DNA of 64,000 nucleotides from Mesohalobacter salilacus (GCA_003931895.1 RRZV01000071.1:45895-109894); one strand, 5' to 3'; numbered from the stretch's first letter, positions 34,683-45,218 are shown. Notes: generated by a model not told the origin, from the letters alone. Numbers and translations: made by a program.

Positions 34683-37021
34683 TCCTTCAACGTCTCCTCA
34701 AACAACTTCAAAATCCGCTTATATTCATCAGTCCAACTTTCGGGTTCTGTGAAGCCGTGACCTTCAACGGGATAAATCGCGAGTTCCCAATTATCTTTGC
34801 CCAGCTCAATTAAACGTTGTGATAATCGCACAATATCTTGAAATTGCACATTGGTATCCATCACGCCATGTGCCATAAGCAAATGACCTTTCAGACCTTC
34901 TGCAAAATAAATGGGCGACGAACGGCGATAAGCTTTAGGGTCTTGTTCTGGCGTGTTTAAAATATTTGAGGTATAATCATGATTGTAATGCGCCCAATCG
35001 GTTACAGAACGCAGAGCCGCTCCAGTTTTAAATGTGTCAGCTTCATTAAATAACGCCATCAAAGTGATGAATCCGCCATAACTACCACCGTAAATGCCGA
35101 TTTTATCGGGATGAGTGCCGTGTTGTTCTTTCAAATAATCAGCACCATCAACTTGATCGGATAAATCTTTTCCGCCCATATGGCGGTAAATAGCGGTTCG
35201 CCAATCTCTGCCGTAGCCAGCGCTTCCACGATAATCGATATCTAAAACAGTATAGCCTAAATCGGTCAATAAATTGTGAAACATATATTCTCTAAAGTAA
35301 CTCGACCACCATTTATGGGCGTTTTGTAAATAACCCGCACCGTGAACAAAAATCACTGCGGCATTATTTCTGTTGGCATTGTCAGGTTGATACAATCTTG
35401 CAGGCACCATTGTGCCATCTTCAGCTTTGAATTCTATAAACTCAGGCTCTTGCCATGCATAAGACTTAAAAGCTTCAGATTGACCATCAGTGATTTGCTC
35501 TGGCTCAGCTTTGACTTTTGTTTTTTTAATAAATAATTCTTGAGGTTGATTCGCTTTTGAAAAGACATCAGCCATATATTTTTCGTCGGGTGATAATGTC
35601 ACTTGATGCCGACCTATGCCTTTAGTCAACCGCGTCATTTGCCCACCTTGAAGTGGCATTTTAAAAAAGTGTCTTTGTCCTAAATCGCCCTTTGAAGCAG
35701 TGAAATACCAATGCTTTTCATCTTTTGAAATTTCAGGATTAAAAACTTCGTAGTTGCCAGAAGTTAAAGCTGTTTTAGTTTTAGAATCGATATTTAAAGT
35801 ATAAAGATGAGAAAATCCTGTCTCCTCAGATTGAAAGTAGATATGTTTATTATCCGGCAACCAGCCTAAAACGCCTGAAGGGCCATAATTACCAATTCCT
35901 GGACCACCAATCCAAGCTTCATCGTTTTGATGGTCTAAGCTTGTAAGCTTACCTGTGTTTAAATCAACTTGACAAATCCAGCGGTCTTTATTGTCTTGAG
36001 AACGCACTTCAACCACAGCCAGATTTCCATTTGGCGAAAACACCAGTCTTGAAAAATCTACAGGCCTCGGTTCGTCTTCATTAATTTCGCCGTATTCTTC
36101 TAAATATTTAGGTTGGTTTTTAATGCCTGGCAAATCTGTGGCTTCAACAACGTAAGCTGTATCATTCTTAAGATTGTAAATAACTAAACTCGATTGACGA
36201 CTTTCTTTTCCCACCTTTGGTCTGGCATCGACCATTGTGGTATAACCGCTATCATCAACATAATCTGCAGCTTTGGTTGTCGTGGTTGGATGACTTTGAC
36301 TCAAATTAAACGCTACAGCATTTAGACTTGCTGAAATTTGAAACCCGTAAGCGTATTTTTTATCCGTGTAAAACGTGTAAGTGTCTTTATTTTGAGCATC
36401 ATAATAGGCTTTTTGCAAAGAATCTTGCTCTTTTTTTTTGGCTATATATTTGATTAAGCTTGTATTCTCCTTTTCTATCCAAGATTCCTCATTTGATTGT
36501 TCTTCGGGTTTTTTACCTTTTTCAATTTGGGTTACTTGGCGGAGTTTGACGTTTTCTATATCAAATATAAATGCGTTATTTCCAATAACTAAGCCTATTT
36601 TATTTTCATTTAAAAACTCAGCATCGCGAATATTTCTATCTAAATCTAAAAGCAATTTTGGCTTATCAAATTTTGGCTCATAAATCATTAGGTTGCCATT
36701 GTCTAAACTTAAATATTGAGATGACTTATCGTGTTTTGAAATAAAATTGCGTTCCGATTTAAGCAATAACTTTTTATTGGCTTTTTGAATAAGATTTGGC
36801 TTTTTAATGTTGACCACATAAACCGAATCCGAAGGATTTTTTTCAGGATTGTAATCGAAAAAAACATGTTCGCTATTGATATCCCAGTGTACATCACTTG
36901 GGAATGTGCCCATCCACTTAGGGTCTTGCATAATTTTTTCAACACTTAATTTCTGAGCGTTTATGTTATAAAAAAGTATTATCGCAAAAACTGAGAAGTA
37001 AAATTTTAAATGCCTATTCAT
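34679..37021 (-). CDS. S9-family prolyl oligopeptidase-like peptidase
   Basis: The 780-residue secreted protein has a signal peptide (MNRHLKFYFSVFAIILFYNINAQ), a WD/beta-propeller region with TolB-like blades (FSPNGNLAVVEV, WLPDNKHIYFQSEE, LSPDEKYMADV), and a C-terminal alpha/beta-hydrolase. The nucleophile elbow is GIYGGSYGGFIT (GxSxGG). The Asp is in HGVMDTNVQF and the His in PVEGHGFTEP. It belongs to the DPP-IV/acylaminoacyl-peptidase type. The substrate is probably peptides in the periplasm. The adjacent DUF1028 gene, 2 bases upstream, is probably co-transcribed. Confidence 0.93.
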   Translation of the reverse strand: MNRHLKFYFSVFAIILFYNINAQKLSVEKIMQDPKWMGTFPSDVHWDINSEHVFFDYNPEKNPSDSVYVVNIKKPNLIQKANKKLLLKSERNFISKHDKSSQYLSLDNGNLMIYEPKFDKPKLLLDLDRNIRDAEFLNENKIGLVIGNNAFIFDIENVKLRQVTQIEKGKKPEEQSNEESWIEKENTSLIKYIAKKKEQDSLQKAYYDAQNKDTYTFYTDKKYAYGFQISASLNAVAFNLSQSHPTTTTKAADYVDDSGYTTMVDARPKVGKESRQSSLVIYNLKNDTAYVVEATDLPGIKNQPKYLEEYGEINEDEPRPVDFSRLVFSPNGNLAVVEVRSQDNKDRWICQVDLNTGKLTSLDHQNDEAWIGGPGIGNYGPSGVLGWLPDNKHIYFQSEETGFSHLYTLNIDSKTKTALTSGNYEVFNPEISKDEKHWYFTASKGDLGQRHFFKMPLQGGQMTRLTKGIGRHQVTLSPDEKYMADVFSKANQPQELFIKKTKVKAEPEQITDGQSEAFKSYAWQEPEFIEFKAEDGTMVPARLYQPDNANRNNAAVIFVHGAGYLQNAHKWWSSYFREYMFHNLLTDLGYTVLDIDYRGSAGYGRDWRTAIYRHMGGKDLSDQVDGADYLKEQHGTHPDKIGIYGGSYGGFITLMALFNEADTFKTGAALRSVTDWAHYNHDYTSNILNTPEQDPKAYRRSSPIYFAEGLKGHLLMAHGVMDTNVQFQDIVRLSQRLIELGKDNWELAIYPVEGHGFTEPESWTDEYKRILKLFEETLKD

Positions 37022-37023
37022 AA

Positions 37024-38001
37024 TTAAAAATATTTATCTAATTCTTCTTCAGAAGCACTGATGATTTCTGAATCTATCAGGCGATAGGTTAAAGTTTTCC
37101 AGTTTTCATCTTTTTTAAAAATACCTTTTAAAATGGGAATTGCTTTTTCTTTTTCATCAGCATTCCATAGGGAAATAGCTTTCCAATAGGTGACTTCAAT
37201 ATTTCCTTTCAACAATTCTTCAGCTTTAGAATAAGCGTCGAGTGCCGCTTCAATATCATTGTCTTCTATAGCCAGATCGCCTTTGTTCATCCAATCATAA
37301 CCGCGTTTGACTTTAAGTAAACGCTCTAATTCTTTGATTGGGGTTTTATGATCATCAACACGTAAGTCAACCAATTTATCTTCCCAAGGATGTTCAACTT
37401 TCTCAGGACCAACGACTAAAAGTGCTGCAGATTGTTTGCCGCGAATGTCGCCACCTGCTTTTTGAGCGGCTTTTAAGACTTCAACCAGTCGTTCTGCCAA
37501 AGGTAAATCATCATATTTCATAAATGCATATTGCATAGCGGGAACAACTTTGTCATTGAGCATCATATTGGCTTGAACAGAAAAATTGTCGTGAGCAATA
37601 TGCGCTGCAGATTCTACACACTTTTCTCCAGTATGTGCCGCGGTATTGCCGTTTTGGTCGACAAAAGCCACTTGACGAAAAGCTTCACCTTCATCCATTC
37701 TGACCAGTTTTCCCAAGGCTTCTTCAGCAGTTAAACCTTCCTCCATCAGCTTGAGCCCGTTTGCACCATAAGATGGGTTGACAAAAGACTGCGTGGCTAC
37801 GGCACCAACGCCAGATTTTGCCCAAGCGACTACTGTGCCAACCGAAAACCAGTGACTTTGAACGGCAACACCCATTTCGCCAGTTTTTTCATCTTTAGCT
37901 ACTACGGAAAATGTGTGAGCAAATTGGTCTTTGTAGGCTTGTTTCTGAGCGTAAAGAGAGTTTATGATCAGGCATAAACTCAAACAGAATAAAAGTTTCA
38001 T
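37024..38001 (-). CDS. DUF1028-family Ntn-hydrolase-like protein
   Basis: The 325-residue protein has a signal peptide (MKLLFCLSLCLIINSLYAQ), then the DUF1028 domain: AHTFSVVAKDEKTGEMGVAV, GVGAVATQSFVNPSYG and RGKQSAALLVV. DUF1028 has an Ntn-hydrolase fold of unconfirmed activity. A C-terminal ~90 residues is TPR-like (LAIEDNDIEAALDAYSKAEELLKGN). It precedes the S9 peptidase gene by 2 bases, so both may process periplasmic peptides. Confidence 0.88.
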   Translation of the reverse strand: MKLLFCLSLCLIINSLYAQKQAYKDQFAHTFSVVAKDEKTGEMGVAVQSHWFSVGTVVAWAKSGVGAVATQSFVNPSYGANGLKLMEEGLTAEEALGKLVRMDEGEAFRQVAFVDQNGNTAAHTGEKCVESAAHIAHDNFSVQANMMLNDKVVPAMQYAFMKYDDLPLAERLVEVLKAAQKAGGDIRGKQSAALLVVGPEKVEHPWEDKLVDLRVDDHKTPIKELERLLKVKRGYDWMNKGDLAIEDNDIEAALDAYSKAEELLKGNIEVTYWKAISLWNADEKEKAIPILKGIFKKDENWKTLTYRLIDSEIISASEEELDKYF

Positions 38002-38156
38002 ATTATATAATTTAATTTAAAATTAATTCAAGATAATAATATTTTTATATTAATCAAGTTCTACTAATTTATTGATTTGATTTAAAAGAAAGTAATTGTG
38101 TACATTTTTAAGACACAAAAGCCAGCTATAAGTTAAAAACCTAAATTGTAATTCTC

Positions 38157-38164
38157 TATATTTG
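38157..38164 (+). promoter_or_regulatory. Candidate -7 box of pyrH-frr
   Basis: TATATTTG, perfect TAnnTTTG, ends 19 bases before the pyrH ATG (38184). No TTTG at the expected -33 position. Confidence 0.5.
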
Positions 38165-38183
38165 CAACACAAGATATGAATTT

Positions 38184-38891
38184 ATGCCTTACAAACGAAT
38201 ACTCTTAAAACTCTCTGGCGAAGCTTTGATGGGAAATCGCCAATATGGTATTGATCCTGATAGATTAGCAGACTATGCTAAAGAAATAAAAAGTGCAGTC
38301 GATAAAGGAATTGAAGTGGCTATAGTCATTGGCGGGGGAAATATTTTTAGAGGAATAGCTGGTGCCAGCAAAGGTATGGATCGCGTTCAAGGCGACCACA
38401 TGGGTATGTTGGCCACGGTAATTAACGGTTTAGCTTTACAAAGTGCTTGTGAAGATCATGGCATACAAACACGCTTACAATCCGCTATAAAAATTAACGA
38501 AGTCGCTGAACCATTTATAAGAAGAAAAGCCATGCGTCATTTAGAAAAAGGCCGTGTGGTTATTTTTGGCGGTGGCACAGGAAATCCTTATTTTACAACA
38601 GATTCAGCTGCCGTTTTAAGAGCCATAGAAATAGAAGCTGATGTCATCTTAAAAGGCACACGCGTTGATGGAATTTATTCAGCTGATCCAGAAAAAAATC
38701 GAGATGCCACCAAATTTGACTTTATCAGTTTTGACGATGTGCTTAGAAAAGGCTTAAAAGTAATGGACACCACAGCCTTTACATTAAGTCAAGAAAACGA
38801 ATTACCCATTATTGTTTTTGATATGAATAAGCCAGGAAACTTACTTAAAGTTGTATCTGGCGAAAACATAGGAACCAAAGTTAATTTATAG
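38184..38891 (+). CDS. pyrH: UMP kinase
   Basis: Phosphorylates UMP to UDP. The 235-residue amino-acid-kinase fold shows [14 protein letters not shown] at the N-terminus, [11 protein letters not shown] near 48-58, [15 protein letters not shown] near 72-87, [15 protein letters not shown] near 130, and [16 protein letters not shown]. All are typical of hexameric bacterial UMP kinases. It precedes frr by 23 bases. rpsB and tsf, often upstream in other bacteria, are not here. Confidence 0.97.
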   Translation: MPYKRILLKLSGEALMGNRQYGIDPDRLADYAKEIKSAVDKGIEVAIVIGGGNIFRGIAGASKGMDRVQGDHMGMLATVINGLALQSACEDHGIQTRLQSAIKINEVAEPFIRRKAMRHLEKGRVVIFGGGTGNPYFTTDSAAVLRAIEIEADVILKGTRVDGIYSADPEKNRDATKFDFISFDDVLRKGLKVMDTTAFTLSQENELPIIVFDMNKPGNLLKVVSGENIGTKVNL

Positions 38892-38914
38892 TTCAGACTA
38901 CAAAATATATAATT

Positions 38915-39469
38915 ATGAACGAAGACCTCAGTATAGTTTTAGATAGTACCAAAGAAGATATGGAAAAAGCCATATCTCACTTAAAAAAACAGTTGCAAAA
39001 CATTAGAGCTGGAAAAGCCAATCCCACAATGTTGACATCAGTTATGGTAGAATATTATGGCACGATGACACCGCTCAATCAAGTGAGTAACATTAATACG
39101 CCAGATGCGCGAACCTTGTCTATTCAACCTTTTGAAAAATCTCTCATTCAAGAAATTGAAAAAGGAATTATGAATGCCAATTTGGGTTTTAACCCAATGA
39201 ATAATGGAGACAATGTGATTATTAACGTGCCACCGTTAACAGAAGAACGTAGAAAACAATTGTCTAAACAAGCTAAAGCTGAAGCTGAAGAAGCTAAAAT
39301 TGGCGTGAGAAATGACCGTAGAAATGCCCTGCACGAATTGAAAGGTATTGATTTATCTGAAGACGAAATGAAAGATGCTGAAAGTGAAGTCCAAAAAATT
39401 ACGGATAACTATATCGAAAAAATTGATCAAATCTTTGAAGCCAAAGAAAAAGAAATAATGACGGTATAA
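38915..39469 (+). CDS. frr: Ribosome recycling factor
   Basis: Splits post-termination ribosomes together with EF-G. The 184-residue protein has the three-helix bundle signature KQLQNIRAGKANPTML and PPLTEERRKQLSKQAK, then a long third helix VRNDRRNALHELKG. The length is normal. It follows pyrH and is probably in the same transcript. The next gene, DUF5686, starts 18 bases later. Confidence 0.97.
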   Translation: MNEDLSIVLDSTKEDMEKAISHLKKQLQNIRAGKANPTMLTSVMVEYYGTMTPLNQVSNINTPDARTLSIQPFEKSLIQEIEKGIMNANLGFNPMNNGDNVIINVPPLTEERRKQLSKQAKAEAEEAKIGVRNDRRNALHELKGIDLSEDEMKDAESEVQKITDNYIEKIDQIFEAKEKEIMTV

Positions 39470-39487
39470 AAATCGTCTAAATCATAT

Positions 39488-41830
39488 TTGCTCTTGTATG
39501 TTAGGTTGCTGTTTGTGCTATTGTTGCAATGCTGTTTGCTGTCTAAGCTCATAGCACAACAAGCTGTTTCTACTAATTTAATCAATCAAAATTCTGAACC
39601 TGTTGCTTTTGCTGTTGCTATCACTTCTGATACAGTGGTATTTTCAAATGTATATGGACACTTACAATTTAAAAAACAACCAAATCAGTTAAAAATTTAT
39701 GCTTTAGGTTATAAGCCTGTAACCTTAGAAGACTTTCAATTACAAGTGACTTTACAAGAATCAGAAGTTAATCAAAACAATGCTGATCAAATCATTGCTA
39801 AAGTTTTTAAAAATGCCAATACCAATGACCCTTTTACAAGCTTTAATAAACTTGGGTTTAAGCGTTATAATAGAACTTTAATTCAAAGAGATAGTATTCA
39901 AAATTCAGTTTCTAATGAGAATTTATTTTCTGAACGAACTTCTGAATTTTTAGTTCAAAACCAACAAATAAAAGAACGTATTGTAGCTCAAAACAACCAA
40001 GGTTTTGACAAACCAGTACTAAAAATGCTAAGTCACAGAATGCACGATATCAATTGGTATGACAAAGATTATGTCATTTTTGAAATTGATTATGCCTCGC
40101 CTTTGCATCCCGATAATATCAAGGCTTACCAATACGAATTGATTCATAAAAGCAATGAATTTTATTACATTAAATTCAGCCCAAAACTTAACAATGCTGA
40201 TCGGCTTTTGCAAGGTGTGATGCAAATTGATAACAACTACGCTTTATCAAAAATATACGCCAATAAAGACGACGAAATAAAATTAGATTTACATCAAAAC
40301 TTTGAAAAAAACTCGACTCAAAACCTTTGGTTAACCCAAGAAATTTTGGTTGAAATGACACCAGGTGAAGGCGGTAAACCTGTTAGCCTTTTCGGTACCA
40401 ATGTTGATATTGGAACCCTTCAAAGCCAAAGTATTGCTGAAGTTGATCAAAACAATAAACTTTCTTCAAAATCTATCTTTTATAGTTACAGTTTCGAACC
40501 TGAAGAACTGGATACGGAGAATTATGATATTCTTGTGGAAGACAATGCCCACACGCGCAACACAGCATATTGGGAATCAAAAAGGAAACTCCCTTTAACT
40601 TCTCAAGATAGTCTGTTTTTTAAAGGTACTGCTCAAACCCTAAAGCGTCAAAAAACCATTTCCAGAATTAAAAAACTTGAAAATGTTAATGATGGTTTTT
40701 TCCCTATTTTTAAATGGAAAACCGATCTTAAAACTTTGATTAAGGTCAATAATTTTGAAGGATTACGACTTGGTATTGGCGGTTTGACCAACGAAGAATT
40801 TTCAGACCAATTTAGAGTTGGCGGCTACATTGCCTACGGAACAAAAGATAAACAAGTAAAATTTGGTGTCAATACAGGGTTTTTGCTTGATAGAGATACC
40901 AATACCTGGTTAAATGCTGAATATACCGACGATGTGAGAGAAGTGGGAAGCAATATTTATCTGACTGATGAGCGTGTGTATTCGTTGTTTGAGCCACGAT
41001 TAGTCAATATTATTTTCTTTTACAAGGAAAAAACGACGTCTTTGAGTCTTCAAAGACGACTGACACCAAATCTTTTATCTGAATTTAAAATTGCACACGA
41101 TAGAATATTTCAAACTGAAAATTACGCTTTTCTCAATGGTGATATTGCCTTACAATCTTATGACTTGACCCGAGCATTAGTAAGCTTAAGATGGTCGCCG
41201 CGAAGTCGATTTTTAAAATTTGACAACAACTTTATTAATGTTAAAGAACAATATCCTGTTATTTCTGGACAAGTTGAACAATATTTTGGCAGCACTTTTG
41301 GTGGCGATTTAACTTTTACTAAACTTAATTTAAAAGGTCAATACATTTACAACCACTTAAATAATAGTCACACAGAATTTATATTGGAAGGGAATTATGC
41401 ATTTGGCGATGTGCCACTAACGCATTCTTTTCACGCCTATCCTAATGCACCCAATGATGAGAAAATTTTAGGACGGTTTTCAGTAGCCGGTGTAAAAAGT
41501 TTTGAAACGATGTTTTTTAGTGAATTTTTTAGCACACGCTTAGCCAGCTTACACATTAAACACACTTTAGCACCATTTAAAATATCCAATACATTTAGAC
41601 CTGAAATGGTTTTAATTTCCAGACACGCCATAGGCGATTTTAGTGATCAAGAGAAACATCTAAACGTAGATTTTAATACTTTAAATCAAGGTTACTCAGA
41701 AGCTGGAGTAGAACTCAATAAAATATTTTGGGGCTTTGGTTTAAGCTTTGCTTACCGATATGGCGCTTACCACTTACCAAATTTTGATGATAACATCGCC
41801 TTTAAATTTACATTTAATTTACAGCTTTAA
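39488..41830 (+). CDS. DUF5686 / carboxypeptidase-like regulatory domain outer-membrane protein
   Basis: The 780-residue protein has a signal peptide (about 1-23, ending LIAQ), a short carboxypeptidase-regulatory-like beta domain (to about 90), and a long region resembling the Bacteroidota DUF5686 family (SHRMHDINWYDKDYVIFEID, KTLIKVNNFEGLRLGIGG), ending in barrel-type strands (NIAFKFTFNLQL). Probably an OM protein of unknown function. The frame offers no ATG; the first usable start is TTG at 39488. The position after frr and before an MMPL exporter is a familiar flavobacterial order. Confidence 0.82.
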   Translation: MLLYVRLLFVLLLQCCLLSKLIAQQAVSTNLINQNSEPVAFAVAITSDTVVFSNVYGHLQFKKQPNQLKIYALGYKPVTLEDFQLQVTLQESEVNQNNADQIIAKVFKNANTNDPFTSFNKLGFKRYNRTLIQRDSIQNSVSNENLFSERTSEFLVQNQQIKERIVAQNNQGFDKPVLKMLSHRMHDINWYDKDYVIFEIDYASPLHPDNIKAYQYELIHKSNEFYYIKFSPKLNNADRLLQGVMQIDNNYALSKIYANKDDEIKLDLHQNFEKNSTQNLWLTQEILVEMTPGEGGKPVSLFGTNVDIGTLQSQSIAEVDQNNKLSSKSIFYSYSFEPEELDTENYDILVEDNAHTRNTAYWESKRKLPLTSQDSLFFKGTAQTLKRQKTISRIKKLENVNDGFFPIFKWKTDLKTLIKVNNFEGLRLGIGGLTNEEFSDQFRVGGYIAYGTKDKQVKFGVNTGFLLDRDTNTWLNAEYTDDVREVGSNIYLTDERVYSLFEPRLVNIIFFYKEKTTSLSLQRRLTPNLLSEFKIAHDRIFQTENYAFLNGDIALQSYDLTRALVSLRWSPRSRFLKFDNNFINVKEQYPVISGQVEQYFGSTFGGDLTFTKLNLKGQYIYNHLNNSHTEFILEGNYAFGDVPLTHSFHAYPNAPNDEKILGRFSVAGVKSFETMFFSEFFSTRLASLHIKHTLAPFKISNTFRPEMVLISRHAIGDFSDQEKHLNVDFNTLNQGYSEAGVELNKIFWGFGLSFAYRYGAYHLPNFDDNIAFKFTFNLQL

Positions 41831-41864
41831 TCTGTGTCTTAGCTCAATAATGTTTTTGGTTTTA

Positions 41865-41872
41865 TACCTTTG
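41865..41872 (+). promoter_or_regulatory. Candidate -7 box of the MMPL exporter gene
   Basis: TACCTTTG fits TAnnTTTG and ends 22 bases before the ATG at 41895. No matching -33 element is visible. Confidence 0.4.
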
Positions 41873-41894
41873 CCTTTTTTAAGCTTTTCAGCAG

Positions 41895-44273
41895 ATGCAA
41901 AAACTTTTTAGTTTTGGGTTTTGGAATACCATAGCAGGGACAATTCTTCGCAATAGAATTGTGTTTATTACTTTGATAATTGGCGTGTCTGCTTTTTTGA
42001 TTTCTCAGTGGAAATACATAGGTTTTTCCTTTACTGAAGCCAATCTTTTACCTGACAAGCATCCTATGAACTTAGAGTACCAATCTTTTTTAGAAAAGTT
42101 TGGTGACGAAGGCAACATCATTGTTATTGCTACACAAGATTCTGCACTATTTACGCCTAAAAAGTTTAAAGAATGGGCTCAACTTTCTGACACGATTAGG
42201 CAGTTTAGCGAAATTAAAAGCGTGATAGACATCACAGATCTTCAAAATCTTAAAAAGTTTACAAATCCTAAAAGATTTGAGTTTCAAGACATTCTTAAAA
42301 CAAAAAATTACACTGAAGAAAACTTAGATCATTTTAAACATTTCGTATTTGACTCCTTACCCTTTTACGAAGGACTGGTGTATAATTCAAAGTCGAAAAC
42401 TATTCAAACGGTGGTTTATCTTGAAGACTCTATAGTTAATACCAAAGTTAGAAAAGATTTTGTGCTTGAGAAATTTGTGCCGTTAATAGAAAATTTTTCT
42501 GAAAGCACCAATATTAAAGTCTACGTATCAGGTATGCCTTATGTGCGAACACTTAATGCCCAAAATATAGTCGATGAAATCAAGTGGTTTGTCTTAGCGG
42601 CACTTCTGGTCACTTCTTTTATTTTTTATTTCTTTTTTCGCTCGTTTCGAGCTACTTTCATTTCAATGTTAACGGTCATTATTGGTGTGATTTGGGCGTT
42701 TGGGTTTATTGGTTTAATGCGTTATGAAATCACTGTTTTAACCGCTATTATTCCACCACTCATAATTGTGATTGGTATACCTAATTGTATTTTTCTTATC
42801 AATAAATACCAACAGGAAATTAAGCGACACGGCAATCAAGCCAAATCGCTTCAACGCGTTATTGCAAAAATTGGTAATGCCACTTTGATGACCAATGTAA
42901 CTACAGCTTCAGGTTTTGCCACCTTTATTTTTACACAAAGCGAACTATTGAAAGAATTTGGGGTCGTGGCTTCTATCAATATCATTTCTATTTTTCTTTT
43001 GAGCTTGTTGATTATCCCCATTATTTACAGCTATATGGCACCACCAAAAGATAAACACCTCAAACATTTAGGTAAAAAATGGATTGAAGGTTTTGTCAAT
43101 TGGATTGAAAATATGGTGCGGCATAGAAGAATTACAATTTACTTTACCGCAGTAGGCGTGATGATGTTGAGTTTTATAGGTATTTATTTTATCAAAATTT
43201 CAGGAAGTCTGCTTGAAGATATGCCACAGAAAGCTGAATTTATAAAAGACGTACGTTTTTTTGAACAAGAGTTTAACGGTATTATGCCGTTAGAATTCTT
43301 AATTGACACTAAGCGAGAAAATGGTGTTTCCAAGCTGTCAACTTTAAAACGCATAGACCGATTGGGACAAGCTTTAGAAGAATTTCCGGAATTATCAAAA
43401 TCGCTATCTGTTGTCAATATCGCTAAATACGCCAAACAGGCATTTTATAACGGTAAACCCAAATATTACCAATTACCAACACGGCAGGAGCAAAATTTTA
43501 TGTTGCCGTATTTTAAAAACTTTGAATCAAACGGCAAACTCAATGCCTATGTGGATTCTACAGGTCAATATGCCCGCTTAACCGTGTTTATGAAAGATGT
43601 TGGCACCAATAGAATGGAGCAAATCGAAGCCCAAATCTACCCTAAAATCAAAAAAATATTTCCAGAAGACCGCTATGATGTTAGTATGACGGGCAAAGCT
43701 CTAACCTTCCAAAAAGGGACAAACTATTTGGTCAAAAATCTTGTGGTGTCTTTAACGCTTGCAGTATTACTTATTGCCATATTTATGGCGTGGATGTTTA
43801 GATCGTTTAGAATGATTTTGATATCACTTATTCCAAACATTTTACCACTTTTAATGACTGCTGGTATGATGGGTTTTCTCAATATCCCCATTAAACCATC
43901 TACGATTTTGGTGTTTAGTATTGCTTTTGGAATAAGTGTAGATGACACGATTCATTTTCTCGCTAAATACAGACAAGAACTTAAAGCCAGAAATTGGAAG
44001 ATTAAACGCTCTGTTTATCCAGCATTAAGAGAAACAACCGTGAGCATGTTTTATACTTCAATTGTGTTGTATTTTGGGTTTTCAGTCTTTATGATTAGCA
44101 GTTTTGGCGGTACGGTTGCCCTTGGTGGTTTGGTTTCGGCTACATTGTTGTTTGCAATGTTGTCTAACTTGTTGCTTTTACCTTCATTACTTTTATCTTT
44201 AGAACGCAATATTGCCAACAAGGAAACTTTAAAAGAACCTCAAATTAATGTGATAGAAAGTGAAGAAGATTAG
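41895..44273 (+). CDS. RND-superfamily MMPL-type exporter
   Basis: The 792-residue inner-membrane protein has two halves, each a periplasmic loop plus a bundle of membrane helices. First-half loop and helices: about 45-215 and 220-390; second half: about 430-620 and 625-770. The sterol-sensing-like membrane segments include GVIWAFGFIGLMRYEITVLT and, in the second half, FSIAFGISVDDTIHFLAKY, whose Asp-Asp pair is the proton-relay motif. Predicted to export lipids or hydrophobic molecules. The adjacent DUF5686 outer-membrane protein gene may act with it; that is inference. Confidence 0.88.
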   Translation: MQKLFSFGFWNTIAGTILRNRIVFITLIIGVSAFLISQWKYIGFSFTEANLLPDKHPMNLEYQSFLEKFGDEGNIIVIATQDSALFTPKKFKEWAQLSDTIRQFSEIKSVIDITDLQNLKKFTNPKRFEFQDILKTKNYTEENLDHFKHFVFDSLPFYEGLVYNSKSKTIQTVVYLEDSIVNTKVRKDFVLEKFVPLIENFSESTNIKVYVSGMPYVRTLNAQNIVDEIKWFVLAALLVTSFIFYFFFRSFRATFISMLTVIIGVIWAFGFIGLMRYEITVLTAIIPPLIIVIGIPNCIFLINKYQQEIKRHGNQAKSLQRVIAKIGNATLMTNVTTASGFATFIFTQSELLKEFGVVASINIISIFLLSLLIIPIIYSYMAPPKDKHLKHLGKKWIEGFVNWIENMVRHRRITIYFTAVGVMMLSFIGIYFIKISGSLLEDMPQKAEFIKDVRFFEQEFNGIMPLEFLIDTKRENGVSKLSTLKRIDRLGQALEEFPELSKSLSVVNIAKYAKQAFYNGKPKYYQLPTRQEQNFMLPYFKNFESNGKLNAYVDSTGQYARLTVFMKDVGTNRMEQIEAQIYPKIKKIFPEDRYDVSMTGKALTFQKGTNYLVKNLVVSLTLAVLLIAIFMAWMFRSFRMILISLIPNILPLLMTAGMMGFLNIPIKPSTILVFSIAFGISVDDTIHFLAKYRQELKARNWKIKRSVYPALRETTVSMFYTSIVLYFGFSVFMISSFGGTVALGGLVSATLLFAMLSNLLLLPSLLLSLERNIANKETLKEPQINVIESEED

Positions 44274-44318
44274 AGATAAAATTTCTAATTTTTGTATTTT
44301 TAAAACGAAATAAAAAAT

Positions 44319-45173
44319 ATGAAACAATACCACGATTTGATTAAACACGTTTTAGAAAATGGAACTGATAAAGGTGATCGAACAGGCACAGGTACGAGAA
44401 GCGTTTTTGGCTATCAAATGCGATTTGATTTGAATGAAGGCTTTCCGTTAGTAACCACTAAAAAAATTCATTTAAAATCTATTATACACGAACTGTTGTG
44501 GTTTATCAAAGGCGAGACTAATATCAAGTACCTTCAAGACAACGGCGTAAGAATTTGGAATGAATGGGCTGACGACAATGGGGATTTAGGACCAATTTAT
44601 GGTCATCAATGGCGTAATTGGAACAGCGAAAGTATCGATCAACTTTCTGAAGTGATAGACACAATTAAAAATAACCCAAACAGCCGTAGAATGATTGTTT
44701 CAGCGTGGAACCCGAGTGTTTTGCCAGATACATCAAAATCATTTGCTGAAAATGTTGCTAATGGTAATGCTGCATTACCGCCTTGTCATGCCTTTTTCCA
44801 ATTTTATGTGAGCCCCCCAACCCCCAAAGGGGGAAAAAATGCAAAACCAAAATTATCACTCCAACTTTATCAACGCAGCGCTGATATTTTTCTCGGGGTA
44901 CCATTTAATATTGCGTCTTATGCGCTTTTAACAATGATGATTGCACAGGTTTGTGATTTAGGTTACGGCGATTTTATACATACGTTTGGCGATGCCCACA
45001 TTTATCAAAACCATTTTGAGCAAGTCAAATTACAACTTTCAAGAGAGTTTAGACCATTACCCGAAATGAAAATCAATCCTGATGTGACCTCCATTTTTGA
45101 CTTTAAATTTGAAGATTTTGAGTTGATAAACTATAATCCACATCCGCATATTAAAGGTAAAGTTGCTGTTTAG
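44319..45173 (+). CDS. thyA: Thymidylate synthase with an in-frame repeat-derived loop
   Basis: Makes dTMP from dUMP with methylenetetrahydrofolate. Key parts are intact: [14 protein letters not shown] (phosphate-binding Arg), [10 protein letters not shown], catalytic Cys156 in [12 protein letters not shown], and [20 protein letters not shown]. The 284-residue length is longer than E. coli ThyA (264). Between FQFYV (residues 160-164) and [10 protein letters not shown] there are 13 residues (165-177, [13 protein letters not shown]) where E. coli has three (ADG). These are encoded by a palindromic GC-rich repeat starting at 44811. The frame is kept, so the enzyme is probably functional. Confidence 0.95.
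   Translation: MKQYHDLIKHVLENGTDKGDRTGTGTRSVFGYQMRFDLNEGFPLVTTKKIHLKSIIHELLWFIKGETNIKYLQDNGVRIWNEWADDNGDLGPIYGHQWRNWNSESIDQLSEVIDTIKNNPNSRRMIVSAWNPSVLPDTSKSFAENVANGNAALPPCHAFFQFYVSPPTPKGGKNAKPKLSLQLYQRSADIFLGVPFNIASYALLTMMIAQVCDLGYGDFIHTFGDAHIYQNHFEQVKLQLSREFRPLPEMKINPDVTSIFDFKFEDFELINYNPHPHIKGKVAV
44811..44833 (+). repeat. GC-rich palindromic repeat inside thyA
   Basis: AGCCCCCCAACCCCC is followed by AAAGGGGG; arms CCCCC and GGGGG flank an AAA loop. I know this C5/G5 pattern as a frequent intergenic repeat in flavobacterial genomes; here it lies in a coding gene. It is the only copy in the window. Its first codon is residue 165 of ThyA. Confidence 0.7.
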
Positions 45174-45218
45174 TTTTTCTCAAAAACCCGTATATTTATA
45201 AAAAATTATTGTCAGTTT

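Noticed and set aside
44811..44833. A possible frameshift or sequencing error in thyA
   Set aside because: The reading frame is kept on both sides of the GC-rich block and all catalytic motifs are intact, so an in-frame insertion is the simpler reading.
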